DNA of 57,505 bases from Bacteroidota bacterium (GCA_022567155.1 JADFHN010000017.1:1-57505); one strand, 5' to 3'. Positions 37,374 to 47,230 are shown, numbered from the stretch's first letter. Program-made: numbers and translations. Notes: a model not told the origin generated them from the letters alone.

Positions 37374-39259
37374 ACAGAAATCTACTTTCATTATTTTGGT
37401 TGCTTACTTCTTTTTATGCGGTATCAGCTCAGGGGCCGGTAGTTCCGGAGCGTATGCAGTTTGCCGACATTAAGCTGAAAATTACCGAAGGCGCCAGAAA
37501 AGAAATTCAGACCGATGTAGATGATTTGACCCAAAGTACCAGGTATTTCGAAGCGAAGGTAGAAAGGGCCCGCATGTATTTCCCTGTCATTGAGCGGATC
37601 CTTTCAGAAGAAAATGTACCTGACGACATAAAATACCTGGTGATTCAGGAAAGTGCGCTGATACCCGATGCAGTGTCGGTATCTGATGCGGTTGGCTTCT
37701 GGCAGTTCAAGGATTTTACAGCTGCTGAAATGGGATTAAGGGTTGATAATCACGTAGATGAAAGAATGAACATTGTGTCCTCCACAAGGGCGGCGGCGAA
37801 ATATTTCAAAAAGAATAATTTTTATTTTGATAACTGGTTGTTTGCATTGCAGTCGTATCAGATGGGAGCCGGGGGGGTACTGAAAAAGGAAAACAACAAA
37901 TATTTCGGCGCGAAATCCATGACTATTACAAAAGGTACCTACTGGTATATAAAAAAGTACCTCGCCCACAGGATTGCATTTGAGGATGCACTGCAAAAAC
38001 ATCACCCCTCGAAAATTTTGTTGAAGGAGTATATCGTGAGTAATTCGAAAACCCTGTCTGCTATTTCCAGAGAGTTTAATGTTGATAAAGAAGAATTGGA
38101 GAGATATAATATGTGGCTCAAAAAAGGCAGGATACCGGACGACAAAGACTATACGGTTATTATTCCTTATGACCGTGATGTGCCTGCCTATTTTACTTTG
38201 GATGCACAGGTAGCTGAAAAGGAAAACAGCGCCATGTTGACCTCAGCGCCTCGATATAAAGGAGCAGAAAACCCGGAAGCTTTTCCGGTCATTGCCAGGG
38301 CAAAACGGTTTTTCAGTAAAAAACCGGAGTTTATAATGGTAAACGGTATCCCTGGCGTTATCGGAAATGAAGGTATGATCGTCATCAAAGTTGCCGACTC
38401 AGCCGGTATTACAGAAACACAGTTCAGAAAGTATAATGATATTTATCCGCATGAAACGATCACAGTAGGCCAGGTGTATTACTTCAAGTCGAAAAAGGGA
38501 AAAGCAAAAGTACACTACCATACAGTAATGCCTGGTGAATCGCTATGGGAAATATCACAGAAATACGGAGTCAGAATGGCTAAACTTCTAAAAAAAAACA
38601 AGCTTGCAGACGCTAGTGAAATTAAACAGGGATTAGTGTTGTGGTTACGATATATACGGCCTGCGAATGAACCAGTAGTTTATCGTCAGGTGGCTGAAGA
38701 TACCGGTGAGAAAGAGATTGTTAAGAATGAAAGATTGTTAAAAGGTAAAAACGAAAAAATAAGCATAAACCATTCCTCAGACTTTTCAGTAAAAAACCTT
38801 TCAGGCCCAGGTAAAATAGAAGTCATTCCGAAGGAGAAAAGTACATTCAAGAATGCAGAAATTGATTCTGTAGAAACAAAAACGATCTATCATATTGTAC
38901 GTCCCAAAGAAACTCTTTACAGCATTTCGCGGCTTTATAATGTACCCGTTTTGAAGATTGCCGGCACGAATGATATTAAAATCGGGGAAGTGATCCGTTC
39001 TGGTCAGTCGCTGGTAATAAATGTGCCGGTTGATTATAAAAAAGAAAATGTGGGACGTAAAGACGTCGATAAAAAGGTAGCAAATGGAAACGCTGTTGTA
39101 TCTGAATTTGATCTATATGTTGTAAAACCTGGGGATACCTTGTATAGTATTGCGAGAAAGCATGGCGTCACCGTACAGAAAATACAAGAGTGGAACGCTA
39201 AAACAGACAGTGGTCTGGAGATTGGTGAGAAACTAAAAATCAGCAAGCGCCGGGATTAG
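37370..39259 (+). CDS. MltD-like lytic transglycosylase with LysM repeats
   Basis: The protein has 629 residues and a signal peptide at 1-20. The transglycosylase domain spans about 70-215, with catalytic Glu94 in IQESALIPDAVS and GFWQFKDFTAAEMGL. Four LysM-type segments follow, near 220-270, 384-430, 505-550 and 583-627 (for example VMPGESLWEISQKYGV and VKPGDTLYSIARKHGV). It cleaves peptidoglycan in the periplasm. Coupling with an M16 peptidase and a methyltransferase is seen but unexplained. Confidence 0.92.
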   Translation: MNRNLLSLFWLLTSFYAVSAQGPVVPERMQFADIKLKITEGARKEIQTDVDDLTQSTRYFEAKVERARMYFPVIERILSEENVPDDIKYLVIQESALIPDAVSVSDAVGFWQFKDFTAAEMGLRVDNHVDERMNIVSSTRAAAKYFKKNNFYFDNWLFALQSYQMGAGGVLKKENNKYFGAKSMTITKGTYWYIKKYLAHRIAFEDALQKHHPSKILLKEYIVSNSKTLSAISREFNVDKEELERYNMWLKKGRIPDDKDYTVIIPYDRDVPAYFTLDAQVAEKENSAMLTSAPRYKGAENPEAFPVIARAKRFFSKKPEFIMVNGIPGVIGNEGMIVIKVADSAGITETQFRKYNDIYPHETITVGQVYYFKSKKGKAKVHYHTVMPGESLWEISQKYGVRMAKLLKKNKLADASEIKQGLVLWLRYIRPANEPVVYRQVAEDTGEKEIVKNERLLKGKNEKISINHSSDFSVKNLSGPGKIEVIPKEKSTFKNAEIDSVETKTIYHIVRPKETLYSISRLYNVPVLKIAGTNDIKIGEVIRSGQSLVINVPVDYKKENVGRKDVDKKVANGNAVVSEFDLYVVKPGDTLYSIARKHGVTVQKIQEWNAKTDSGLEIGEKLKISKRRD

Positions 39260-39346
39260 TTGCTTTTCATCTTAAAACTTGATTTTTTTTTTCGATTCAT
39301 ATAATTTTTTGAAATCAATAGCATGAAAATAAGTAATTTATTTGTT

Positions 39347-39354
39347 TAAATTTG
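39347..39354 (+). promoter_or_regulatory. Putative -7 box (TAAATTTG)
   Basis: TAAATTTG lies 137 nt before the receiver-domain gene. No TTTG at -33 is seen. If it is used, the mRNA has a leader of about 130 nt. Confidence 0.35.
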
Positions 39355-39490
39355 CGCCCGGTTTAAATGGTTGATTTTGTATATGATATTAAATATTATC
39401 CGGTAAAAAGTCCGTTAATATTTGAAGATAAAATACCGTATTTACAAAGCCCTTATTTAACTTGGCACTTCAATTCAGAGTAGTATATTT

Positions 39491-39904
39491 ATGGAAGATT
39501 ATTCAAAAACACTGGAACTCGTAATGTTGGTTGATGATAATGATACCGATAATTTTATCAGTAAGCGTATCATAGAAATCACAAATTTTGCGAAAATAGT
39601 TATTGTGAAAAGTTCCGGTAAAAGCGCGCTGGATTATCTTGAAGAAAATAAGGAAAATGTTGGGAACATACCGAAAATAATATTTCTGGATATCAATATG
39701 CCCATCGTTGACGGATTTGTGTTTTTATATGAATTTGAAAAATTCAGTGATACGGTAAAAGATCACTGCAAGGTGATAATCCTGTCAAGCTCTGACAACA
39801 AGCGGGATATAGATAAAATCGTTAACAACGATTATGTAATAAAATTCATAACCAAACCCCTCACAGAGGCTTCGCTCGAAGAGATTAATCTCGCAAAGGC
39901 CTGA
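39491..39904 (+). CDS. Stand-alone response-regulator receiver
   Basis: The protein has 137 residues: a CheY-like receiver only. The acidic pocket is VDDNDTD, the phosphoacceptor is Asp67 in FLDINMP, and the conserved Lys lies in FITKPLT. There is no output domain. Such proteins relay phosphate or act by binding. No kinase is adjacent, so the partner is unknown. It is convergent with dnaX. Confidence 0.9.
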   Translation: MEDYSKTLELVMLVDDNDTDNFISKRIIEITNFAKIVIVKSSGKSALDYLEENKENVGNIPKIIFLDINMPIVDGFVFLYEFEKFSDTVKDHCKVIILSSSDNKRDIDKIVNNDYVIKFITKPLTEASLEEINLAKA

Positions 39905-39932
39905 TTTTTCTTTTTTCTGGTTAAAAATCAGG
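39900..39932. terminator. Bidirectional terminator overlapping two stop codons
   Basis: CCTGATTTTT pairs perfectly with AAAAATCAGG. The TGA of the receiver gene and the TAA of dnaX both lie inside the hairpin, so one structure ends both genes. Confidence 0.8.
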
Positions 39933-41675
39933 ATCCAGACCAAGTTTTTCCTGGAGGCTTTTTACCACGGGGTTCTTTTCTGCCAGATACTCAAATTTTT
40001 CCTTATTCGTATAAAGCTTATTATTGTCGGTTTTTTCTTTTTGCAAATCTCCTTCGATCTTAATGAATGAATTATTAAGTTTCTCCTTGAGAAACAACAA
40101 GAGATCGCTTTTCAACTCATCAAGGATATCGAGTTGGATCGAATTGATGAGCGTAATTGTGACGGTTGTATTTTCACGGTTAAAATGAAAGGGTTGGTTC
40201 AGAACATTTAATTCCTGTGCTTTTCCAGCCTCCTTTTTTGTTTCGCTAAAGGCACGCCACGCATTTTCAAGATCGGTAAGGCTGAAGCTGTTATCTTTAG
40301 TTTCTACATTTTCTTCCGAATCAGCCCCGACGACCAGGGGTTCATCTGTGCTTATTGCCTCTTTCACTTCCTTCAATGCAGATAAGGAGGGTATCTTCGT
40401 GGTTTTTTGAAGTTTCCGCAAATCTGATTCCTGCAAATCGGGGGAGGTGACAGATGCTTTATTGTAGATCTCCTGAGGTTCTGATACCTCCGGTTTATCT
40501 GCCGTAACTTGTGGTTTGTTTAGTTCCTCCGAATCTGTTTTTTTTGAGGCTAAACTGTCAGTTTTAGTTTTTTTTTTATCGTCACCACTGTTATCAGTGA
40601 CAGCATGACCGGCAAGCTTAATCGCTGAGGATATATGTGCCATTTTCATCAGTGAAAGCTCCACAAGAAGCCGTTGATTTTTGCTGGCTTTATACTGGAT
40701 ATCGCATTGACTTGAAATATTGATAACAGACATAAGAAAAGACATCGTGGCTTCTTTTGCCTGATCATTGTATTTGGTTTTTACGTTTTCTGCAACTTCA
40801 AGAAGTTTTACAGATGCCTCATCTTTACAAACCATCAGATTGCGAAAATGCTGGCTGAGTCCGATGATAAAATTATGGCTGTCAAATCCTTTCTTCAGGA
40901 TTTCATCATACAACAGCAAACCGGCAACCACATCTTCACGCAGCAGGTAGTCAGTCATTTTAAAATAGTAATCATAATCAAGAATGTGCAGGTTGTCAAT
41001 GGTTGCCTGGTAAGTGATCGAATTGTCAGCAGAAAAAGTGACGATGAGATCAAACAATGAAAGCGCATCGCGGAGCGCCCCGTCAGCTTTCTGGGCGATA
41101 AGATGCAGCGCTTCTTCTTCTGCTTTTACTCCTTCTTTATCAGCAATCTCTTTTAAATGCGATGTTATATCTGAAATACTTATCCGGTTAAAATCGTAAA
41201 TCTGACACCTTGACAGAATAGTGGGAATTACTTTATGTTTTTCTGTGGTGGCGAGTATAAAAATGGCGTAGGGTGGGGGCTCTTCCAGCGTTTTCAGAAA
41301 AGCGTTGAATGCCGTATTTGAAAGCATGTGCACTTCATCAATGATATACACCTTGTAATTTCCGAATTGAGGTGGATACCGTACCTGATCGGTCAGGTTT
41401 CGTATATGATCAACAGAGTTGTTGGAAGCGGCATCCAGCTCGAAAATATTTAGTGAAACGTCGGTTTCTCCACTATCATAATTGTTTATCATTCTGGCAA
41501 CAATGCGGGCACAAGTTGTTTTTCCAACCCCCCGGGGGCCACAAAATAAAAGCGCCTGTGCCAGATGATTGTTTTCAATGGCATTTTTCAGGGTGGTAGT
41601 AATGTGTTCCTGGCCGATAACTTCATCAAAACATTTTGGCCTGTACTTTCGTGCCGATACCACAAAATTTTCCAT
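39921..41675 (-). CDS. dnaX: DNA polymerase III subunit gamma/tau
   Basis: The protein has 584 residues. Walker A is GPRGVGKTT (46-54), Walker B is YIIDEVHML and the sensor is TTEKHKVIPTILSRCQ, as in clamp-loader ATPases. The cysteine-rich zinc module that normally follows Walker A is absent: only about 15 polar residues separate RIVARMIN from LNIFELDAASNN. I recall similar short forms in other Bacteroidota. The tail beyond 380 is Lys/Glu-rich and low in complexity before a conserved C-terminal segment. Confidence 0.95.
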   Translation of the reverse strand: MENFVVSARKYRPKCFDEVIGQEHITTTLKNAIENNHLAQALLFCGPRGVGKTTCARIVARMINNYDSGETDVSLNIFELDAASNNSVDHIRNLTDQVRYPPQFGNYKVYIIDEVHMLSNTAFNAFLKTLEEPPPYAIFILATTEKHKVIPTILSRCQIYDFNRISISDITSHLKEIADKEGVKAEEEALHLIAQKADGALRDALSLFDLIVTFSADNSITYQATIDNLHILDYDYYFKMTDYLLREDVVAGLLLYDEILKKGFDSHNFIIGLSQHFRNLMVCKDEASVKLLEVAENVKTKYNDQAKEATMSFLMSVINISSQCDIQYKASKNQRLLVELSLMKMAHISSAIKLAGHAVTDNSGDDKKKTKTDSLASKKTDSEELNKPQVTADKPEVSEPQEIYNKASVTSPDLQESDLRKLQKTTKIPSLSALKEVKEAISTDEPLVVGADSEENVETKDNSFSLTDLENAWRAFSETKKEAGKAQELNVLNQPFHFNRENTTVTITLINSIQLDILDELKSDLLLFLKEKLNNSFIKIEGDLQKEKTDNNKLYTNKEKFEYLAEKNPVVKSLQEKLGLDPDF

Positions 41676-41838
41676 AGTTGCAAGATACTATTCTCATACG
41701 AATTAGGTCAAAGATTATTTTATAAAATTCCGTTTCGCAAAAACAATTCCGGATAATCCTTCATTTTTTAAATTTATATATTATACATACCGGGAGAGAT
41801 GTAAACCTGTTATATGAAGATGCAAAATCATTATTTAT

Positions 41839-42421
41839 ATGCATATTAAATCAGGAATTTATAAAACCACCGACGATGGAAATAAATAGAATCCTGTAAA
41901 TAACGGATTGCCACAGCCAAAATATCGGGGCCGTATCGGTATTGATATTGCACGGTCTGATCCAAATGTATTATTTGCTTTTGTCGATAATTATGAATTT
42001 TCTCGAGAATTTGAATGAAGGTGAACTCGATTCGTACGGCAGACCCAAAGGAAGTGTTATCAAAGGGGCTACCGTGTACCGTACCGACGATAAAGGAATG
42101 ACCAGGGTACAAAAAAGCGGCAAAACTGCAGAAATGAAAAATTACATGGAAAAGCTTTCAGCAACCTATGGCTGGGTGTTTGGCCGGATACGTGTCGATC
42201 CGACCGATGAAAATACAGTTTATGTGATGGGCCTGGGGCTGAATGTTTCCACTGACGGAGGCAAAAGCTGGTCGGTTCTAGGTGATCTGCCATCAACTTT
42301 TATTCATGATCTGATCATCCAACCCAGAGATAATATTATTGTAATAGCCACACATGTCAGAGGAATGTGGGCAGTGGATGCAAACCTGGTAAATGGTGGC
42401 CGGAAAACCGGAGGAGATTAG
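41839..42421 (+). pseudogene. Remnant of a VPS10/BNR-propeller (sortilin-like) protein
   Basis: The first frame reads GIYKTTDDGNK, then TAG at 41887-41889 where Trp is expected (TGG to TAG), then NPVNNGLPQPKYRGRIGIDI and DNYEF. Frame is lost near 41990-42010. The second frame continues with GSVIKGATVYRTDDKGMT, TYGWVFGRIRVDP and STDGGKSW, and then jumps to a C-terminal-type segment FIHDLIIQPRDN and IATHVRGMW. The middle of the protein and the N-terminus are missing. Intact relatives are exported propellers of several hundred residues. Confidence 0.85.
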
Positions 42422-42584
42422 TAAAATTATTAATTACTGAACAGCATGTGAGGCTCTAAATGATTTATAGGGTGTGTAATAAAGGTAAATATTCTAAACC
42501 AAATATCTTCGCGGTGAAATGCTTGCAGAGTGGGAGTTTGAATCAACTGCTCGAAGAGTACTGAAAAGTATTTGTTGTCAGTAG

Positions 42585-43079
42585 CTAATTCCATGGCCCG
42601 ATATACCGGATTTCCAGTGTGTTTGTGATACCGCAGGATGCACAGTAATTCAGCTCCTGCATTTTTGACAATAGCATTATATCGGCAATTATCCGGTAAG
42701 TTCCTCCATCCATTTCTTCAATAAAAATGGACCCGTTATGATCAAACTCGAAACAATACGGAAATGCACATTGATTTATAATGCTGTTGCCCGAATTTTC
42801 TACAAACCAGCGTTGATCTTCAGTTCCTGAATGCCACTGTCCGGATATTTTATCCGGATTATTAACAAAGAAAAAAATCCGGATGCTTGGATCAGTGCTG
42901 TTTAAGCGCATCCTGAATGCGGTATCCTCTTCTATCACAAACGGGCCGTCAATGATAACATTCGAAACAGGTATCGTTGTACCATTGAGGGTTATTACAT
43001 TATTGTCAGGCATGCCATCATCTTCGCAACCGTAAGCAAAAAGAAAGACAATACAGATAATCAGGTGTTTTTGAGACAT
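42585..43079 (-). CDS. Putative lipoprotein, unknown
   Basis: The protein has 164 residues. The signal peptide ends in FAYGC with Cys18 as the likely lipidated residue, followed by acidic EDDG, typical of Bacteroidota surface lipoproteins. The rest is beta-rich with paired cysteines (CAFPYC, CASCG) that may form disulfides. No known domain is recognised. It is intact although it lies between two decayed genes. Confidence 0.7.
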   Translation of the reverse strand: MSQKHLIICIVFLFAYGCEDDGMPDNNVITLNGTTIPVSNVIIDGPFVIEEDTAFRMRLNSTDPSIRIFFFVNNPDKISGQWHSGTEDQRWFVENSGNSIINQCAFPYCFEFDHNGSIFIEEMDGGTYRIIADIMLLSKMQELNYCASCGITNTLEIRYIGPWN

Positions 43080-43162
43080 ATTATGAAAACAATAAATAGC
43101 GGCTATTAATTCATTAAATGAGGTCCAACCGTTACATTTAGAAATAAATTTAAGCCTTTGAC

Positions 43163-43545
43163 ATGCATATTTCTGTAATTTTTACCCTATTGATCCAGGT
43201 TTCTCCAACCAAAATGCAGAATCACATGCCGGTTGTATTTCAGCAACCGGAAGACAGGTGGAAGCTGACAGGATTTCAGAAACGGTATGAAATCTGGCAA
43301 AAGGGCGAAAGGAACACCATGGAAGGGGAGGGGTATAAAATAGTTGATGGAGAAAAAAGGTTTTGGAAAAACGGACCATCCGGTATCGCGATATCCATTA
43401 CCTGTAAATACCGGATGTGCCTCACAATCCTGCTCATGATTTCCCAAAGTGGATTAAGTATCAGTTTATGTCACCTGATGCCCTGAAGCTATTCATTGGT
43501 GATAAAAAAGACACAATAGAATTCAGTTTTTCAAGCGTGCATTAG
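43163..43545 (+). pseudogene. Decayed DUF6265-like protein gene
   Basis: The frame from 43163 reads a fragment with GFQKRYEIWQKGE and GEGYKIVDGEKRFW, resembling the small DUF6265-type family. Frame is then lost. Another frame gives RYRDIHYL, an in-frame TAA, then IPDVPHNPAHDFPKWIKYQF up to TAG at 43545. At least one frameshift and one nonsense codon are needed. The family assignment is from pattern memory and moderate. Confidence 0.7.
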
Positions 43546-43741
43546 TTTAATGTGGTTAGTATGTCCATATTCTAACCAAAAAAAATCTTCAGGTGTTTGC
43601 AACTGATTCGAAAAAAAACACTACATATTCGAATGGTATTGTGCGGATATTACCCGAAATACAGGGGGAAAATACCCTTTTTAGGTTTCCGTTATATCCC
43701 GATGATTGATTTTGAGTATAAACAGTCAAAAAGCAATCATT

Positions 43742-44020
43742 ATGGACACAATTGTTGGCTATGTTACGTATGTATTTGATGACAGCACGGTGAAAATTCA
43801 CATTACAAATCAGTGCCCGGAAAACGAAAATCATTATTTTACGGAAGAAAAACTTAAAATTTCCAGCTTGGATGGGATCAGGGAGACAGAAAATGGTTTT
43901 GGTGTTAAGATCAGCCTGATCTATAAGTTGCTCTGTAAAAAGATATCTGTTAAGGTATTGCGACGCGGCCAGGCAGGCCTGATTGGCGAAGTTGAAGTTC
44001 TGCCCGAATGCGTCGCTTAG
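43742..44020 (+). CDS. Small beta-rich protein, unknown (possibly SNase-like fold)
   Basis: I chose the ATG at 43742 (92 aa), preceded by an AT-rich leader. An upstream ATG at 43706 would add 12 unlikely residues. The sequence alternates short strands (TIVGYVTYVFDDSTVKIHI, LKISSLDGIRE, KISVKVLRRGQ) and recalls the OB fold of staphylococcal-nuclease-like proteins, but the catalytic Arg/Asp/Glu set is not convincing. Function unknown. Confidence 0.55.
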   Translation: MDTIVGYVTYVFDDSTVKIHITNQCPENENHYFTEEKLKISSLDGIRETENGFGVKISLIYKLLCKKISVKVLRRGQAGLIGEVEVLPECVA

Positions 44021-44072
44021 CAATGGCGATTATTACTGATATCCTATAATAGTATAAAAAATAATTCATATT

Positions 44073-44177
44073 ATGATATTCGTATTTTTAATAACTATTC
44101 TGTTAACGATTGCTCTTTTGTACAGGGTTTTGAAAAACTCCGGAGCTACAATTAGCAAGAGGGAGGAAAAGGTATGA
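44073..44177 (+). CDS. 34-residue single-pass membrane peptide
   Basis: An ATG at 44073 opens a 34-residue frame. Residues 1-18 are a hydrophobic helix (MIFVFLITILLTIALL), followed by a basic tail ending KREEKV. Its stop overlaps the next ATG (ATGA). An intact membrane helix with a positive cytoplasmic end suggests a real small protein, though a remnant cannot be excluded. Confidence 0.45.
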   Translation: MIFVFLITILLTIALLYRVLKNSGATISKREEKV

Positions 44178-44239
44178 AACAAGAATTCAGATTTACTGTT
44201 GAATCGGTAAATCAACTCTTCTTCACCGAAACTCATGCT
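44174..44239 (+). CDS. 21-residue ORF coupled to the membrane peptide
   Basis: It starts at the ATGA overlap and is preceded by GGGAGGAAAAGG, an unusually strong Shine-Dalgarno-like stretch for this genome. It encodes MKQEFRFTVESVNQLFF and ends at TGA 44237-44239. It is probably the truncated head of a longer protein, or a short peptide. Confidence 0.35.
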
Positions 44240-44269
44240 TGAAGCGGGCGAAATCGAATTACCATTTTG

Positions 44270-44923
44270 TTAAATATCCAGCCCGTTTTGAACGGCGTAC
44301 CTGACCAGACCTGCTGTTCCTTTTACATCCAGTTTAGCAGCCAGGGCAGCCCGGATTTTCTCAACAGTCCGCTCGCTCAGATAAATTACTTCAGCGATCT
44401 GATGTGTTGTTTTTTCTTCGCAGATCATTTTTAGTACCTGCTTTTCGCGTCCGGTAAGCTCAGTTTTGGGCCGGAACGAAGGCTTATCTGATTTTTTAAT
44501 AATACCTTTTCGCATAGCCTGTACCATGACATCGTTATAATGAAAGCCACTTGAAAAAATGTCGTCTATGGCCTTTTCAAGTTCTTGAGGTGTTGCATTT
44601 TTAGTCAGGTATCCATGTACCCCCATTTCGATCATATGATAAATATATTTATCATCGCTATATCCGGATAACACCAGAATTCTGACCTCGGGATACTTTT
44701 TAAGTACTTCGGCGCTGGTATCAATGCCATCCATAACCGGCATGTCGAGGTCCATCAGGATCAGGTCACAGGCGAAAGTTTTTAAAAGCGCCAACACTTC
44801 TTTTCCATCCGATGCACCTTTTACCTCCGTAACGCGCTGATTTTTTTCCATCACTTTGATCAACCCTTCACGCACAAGGGTATGGTCATCTGCCACGATA
44901 ATTTTGAGTTCACGGGTAATCAT
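44270..44923 (-). CDS. NarL/FixJ (LuxR-HTH) response regulator
   Basis: The protein has 217 residues. The receiver has ADDHTLVREG and the phosphoacceptor Asp58 in LILMDLDMP. The LuxR-type helix-turn-helix (about 150-212) has LTGREKQVLKMICEEKTTHQIAE and YLSERTVEKIRAAL. It should bind DNA as a phosphorylated dimer. No histidine kinase is adjacent, so its signal is unknown. Confidence 0.93.
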   Translation of the reverse strand: MITRELKIIVADDHTLVREGLIKVMEKNQRVTEVKGASDGKEVLALLKTFACDLILMDLDMPVMDGIDTSAEVLKKYPEVRILVLSGYSDDKYIYHMIEMGVHGYLTKNATPQELEKAIDDIFSSGFHYNDVMVQAMRKGIIKKSDKPSFRPKTELTGREKQVLKMICEEKTTHQIAEVIYLSERTVEKIRAALAAKLDVKGTAGLVRYAVQNGLDI

Positions 44924-45094
44924 AGTGCTGGCCTTGAAAGCCGGCTGAAATATAGTAATAAACCTGGAATTTCAATTTCAGTTTTCTGATATATTACTTT
45001 TAGATGAATATAAGGATTCGCAAGCACAGTTATATACATACCCCACGGTCACGGAACATATGCCTCTCCGGTTACGGGTTTTATCAACATAACG

Positions 45095-45646
45095 TTAACC
45101 AATTCCCTCCGAGTCAATAATTTTAACTCCGGCATTGTACATGTCGCTGATGGCTTTTTCCGAATCACCGGACTGCAGATCTACACCACGGATAGCATTT
45201 TCAATCAGAAATACATGGAACCCTTCACGGACAGCATCCAGACAACTTGCTTTTACGCAGTAATCTGTAGCGAGTCCGCAAACAAACAAATCAGTAACAT
45301 TTCGTGTATGAAGCCAGTGAACAAAATCAATATTGGTAGCTTCAAAGGCTGAGTATCCGTTGTCTTTATTAAAGGTGCCCTTAAGAAGCACCAGGTCTAT
45401 GCTGTTTGTATCAAGCTCTGAATGAAAATCAGCTCCTGTTGTATCGGCTACACAGTGAACAGGCCATTTTTGAAAGTGGACGGAGTCCGGGGGATGCCAG
45501 TCTTTGGAAGCACTTATAACCGGAAATTCAGTTATTAATTTATTGATTATGGGTACAATCTTGTCACCTTCCGGAACTGCAAGAGCGCCTCCCGGGCAAA
45601 AGTCATTTTGCATATCTACAATCAGCAAGGCTTTAGTCTTTTTCAT
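45095..45646 (-). CDS. pncA: Nicotinamidase
   Basis: The protein has 183 residues, isochorismatase fold. VDMQNDFCPGG carries catalytic Asp10, the Lys lies in LLKGTF, and the catalytic Cys lies in GLATDYCVKAS. Metal-binding Asp and His residues lie in SKDWHPPDSVHF. It hydrolyses nicotinamide to nicotinate. It overlaps pncB by 14 nt, so the two enzymes of the Preiss-Handler salvage entry are made together. Confidence 0.95.
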   Translation of the reverse strand: MKKTKALLIVDMQNDFCPGGALAVPEGDKIVPIINKLITEFPVISASKDWHPPDSVHFQKWPVHCVADTTGADFHSELDTNSIDLVLLKGTFNKDNGYSAFEATNIDFVHWLHTRNVTDLFVCGLATDYCVKASCLDAVREGFHVFLIENAIRGVDLQSGDSEKAISDMYNAGVKIIDSEGIG

Positions 45647-47021
45647 GGATGTTTTGAAGGATGGTATTTACCATTGATTTTTTAAGCGTTTCCAGCTTCT
45701 TGCTCAACCGGACAGGATATGAGCCGGAAACCGTTAATTTCTTTAATTTGTCAGGCAGTTTTGAAAGCCTTTCCATGCAATACGCACTGATTTCAGTCAG
45801 TTTGTACTCAGCAAAACATACACTACCTTTCGTAACTACCGGGCTCAAAAGAGTCTCTTTGCCTGCACTATCATTTTGTGCGGTTACTTCATCTTCGAGT
45901 ACAATGAGGTCTTCCATAAAGCAACCCGTTATATCAACGGACCTGAAAACCTGTTTTTTCCCAGGTAGCAGGATTTTATCAGCGCTCTCTGATATTTTGA
46001 TACGGGGCTGATCATCGAACGACGACATCTTATACACACCGTCAAGTGCGCCATCCGGATCGCCTGTCACCAGACTGGTACCGACACCAAACGAATCAAC
46101 CGGTGCGTTTTGTGAAAGAAGCCGCTCAATTTCATACTCATCAAGCTGGTTGGATGCTACTATGCGAACATATCCGAGACCTGCCTTGTCGAGCATTTCC
46201 CGTACTTTTTTCGACAGGGTTACAAAATCACCGCTATCAAGTCGTATTCCTGCCATATGGAAGCCTTTTTCTTCCATTGCCTTAGCTACCTGTATGGCAT
46301 TTGGTATGCCTGACCTCAACGTGTCATAGGTATCCACTACTAAAATGCACAGGTCGGGATATAATGATGCGAAGGCATGGAACGCTTCCAGTTCAGAATC
46401 ATAACTTTCGATCCAGGAGTGGGCTTGTGTACCAGCAACGGGCACCTCGTAAAGTTTGCCGCAAAGAACGTTGGAAGTACTGTCAGCGCCACCGATCATT
46501 GCTGCTTTTGAGGCCTGTAATCCGCCCCAGCCATGTGCTCTTCTCAATCCGAAATCCATAAAAGACCGTTTACCGCATGCACTTCGGATTCTGCTGGCTT
46601 TTGTGGCAATCAATGATTCAAAATTGAGAATATTGAGCACTACGGTTTCGATTATCTGGGCTTCAATAATCGGAGCGTCAACCCGGAGTACCGGTTCATT
46701 TGGAAACACAACTTCACCCTCGCGCATGGCATGTACATTGCCCGTAAAACAAAATTGTTCTAGATAATCGAGAAAATCTTCCTGAAACCTCTGATTCTTC
46801 AGATAATGAAGGTCGTCAGAAGTGAATTTCATTTCAGTTAAATAAGCAAGCAGGTCACTTAACCCTGCATGTATCACATAGCCGCCGCCAAAAGGAAGTT
46901 TCCGGAAAAAATAGTCAAAAGAAGCTTGTTTATTCGCCTTTCCGGCACGGAAATATCCCTGAGCCATGGTGAGCTCATAAAAATCAGTATATAATCCGGA
47001 ATGGGTTAAAAATTGATTCAT
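45633..47021 (-). CDS. pncB: Nicotinate phosphoribosyltransferase
   Basis: The protein has 462 residues. The N-terminal YTDFYELTMAQGYF is diagnostic. RRAHGWGGLQASKAAMIGG and VAGTQAHSWIESY follow (the second holds a conserved active-site His), as does GIRLDSGDFVTLSK, which binds the phosphoribosyl group. It converts nicotinate and PRPP to nicotinate mononucleotide with ATP. It is upstream of, and overlaps, pncA. Confidence 0.95.
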   Translation of the reverse strand: MNQFLTHSGLYTDFYELTMAQGYFRAGKANKQASFDYFFRKLPFGGGYVIHAGLSDLLAYLTEMKFTSDDLHYLKNQRFQEDFLDYLEQFCFTGNVHAMREGEVVFPNEPVLRVDAPIIEAQIIETVVLNILNFESLIATKASRIRSACGKRSFMDFGLRRAHGWGGLQASKAAMIGGADSTSNVLCGKLYEVPVAGTQAHSWIESYDSELEAFHAFASLYPDLCILVVDTYDTLRSGIPNAIQVAKAMEEKGFHMAGIRLDSGDFVTLSKKVREMLDKAGLGYVRIVASNQLDEYEIERLLSQNAPVDSFGVGTSLVTGDPDGALDGVYKMSSFDDQPRIKISESADKILLPGKKQVFRSVDITGCFMEDLIVLEDEVTAQNDSAGKETLLSPVVTKGSVCFAEYKLTEISAYCMERLSKLPDKLKKLTVSGSYPVRLSKKLETLKKSMVNTILQNIHEKD

Positions 47022-47230
47022 ATATGGTAAATTTCGCTGAAAATATTAAGAAATAATCCCGGAATATAAAAAGACTTTTGTCAGCAATCCGTATCATAAT
47101 GGCATCGCAAGGTTTTCTGGCATCCTAACCTATCCATTTTATTTCGATTATCAGCTTGAAATTCTTTCAGGCGGATTTTAGAATCGATATCTAAAAAATC
47201 TAAATAAATCAGTCAAAAGTTGTGGTCATA

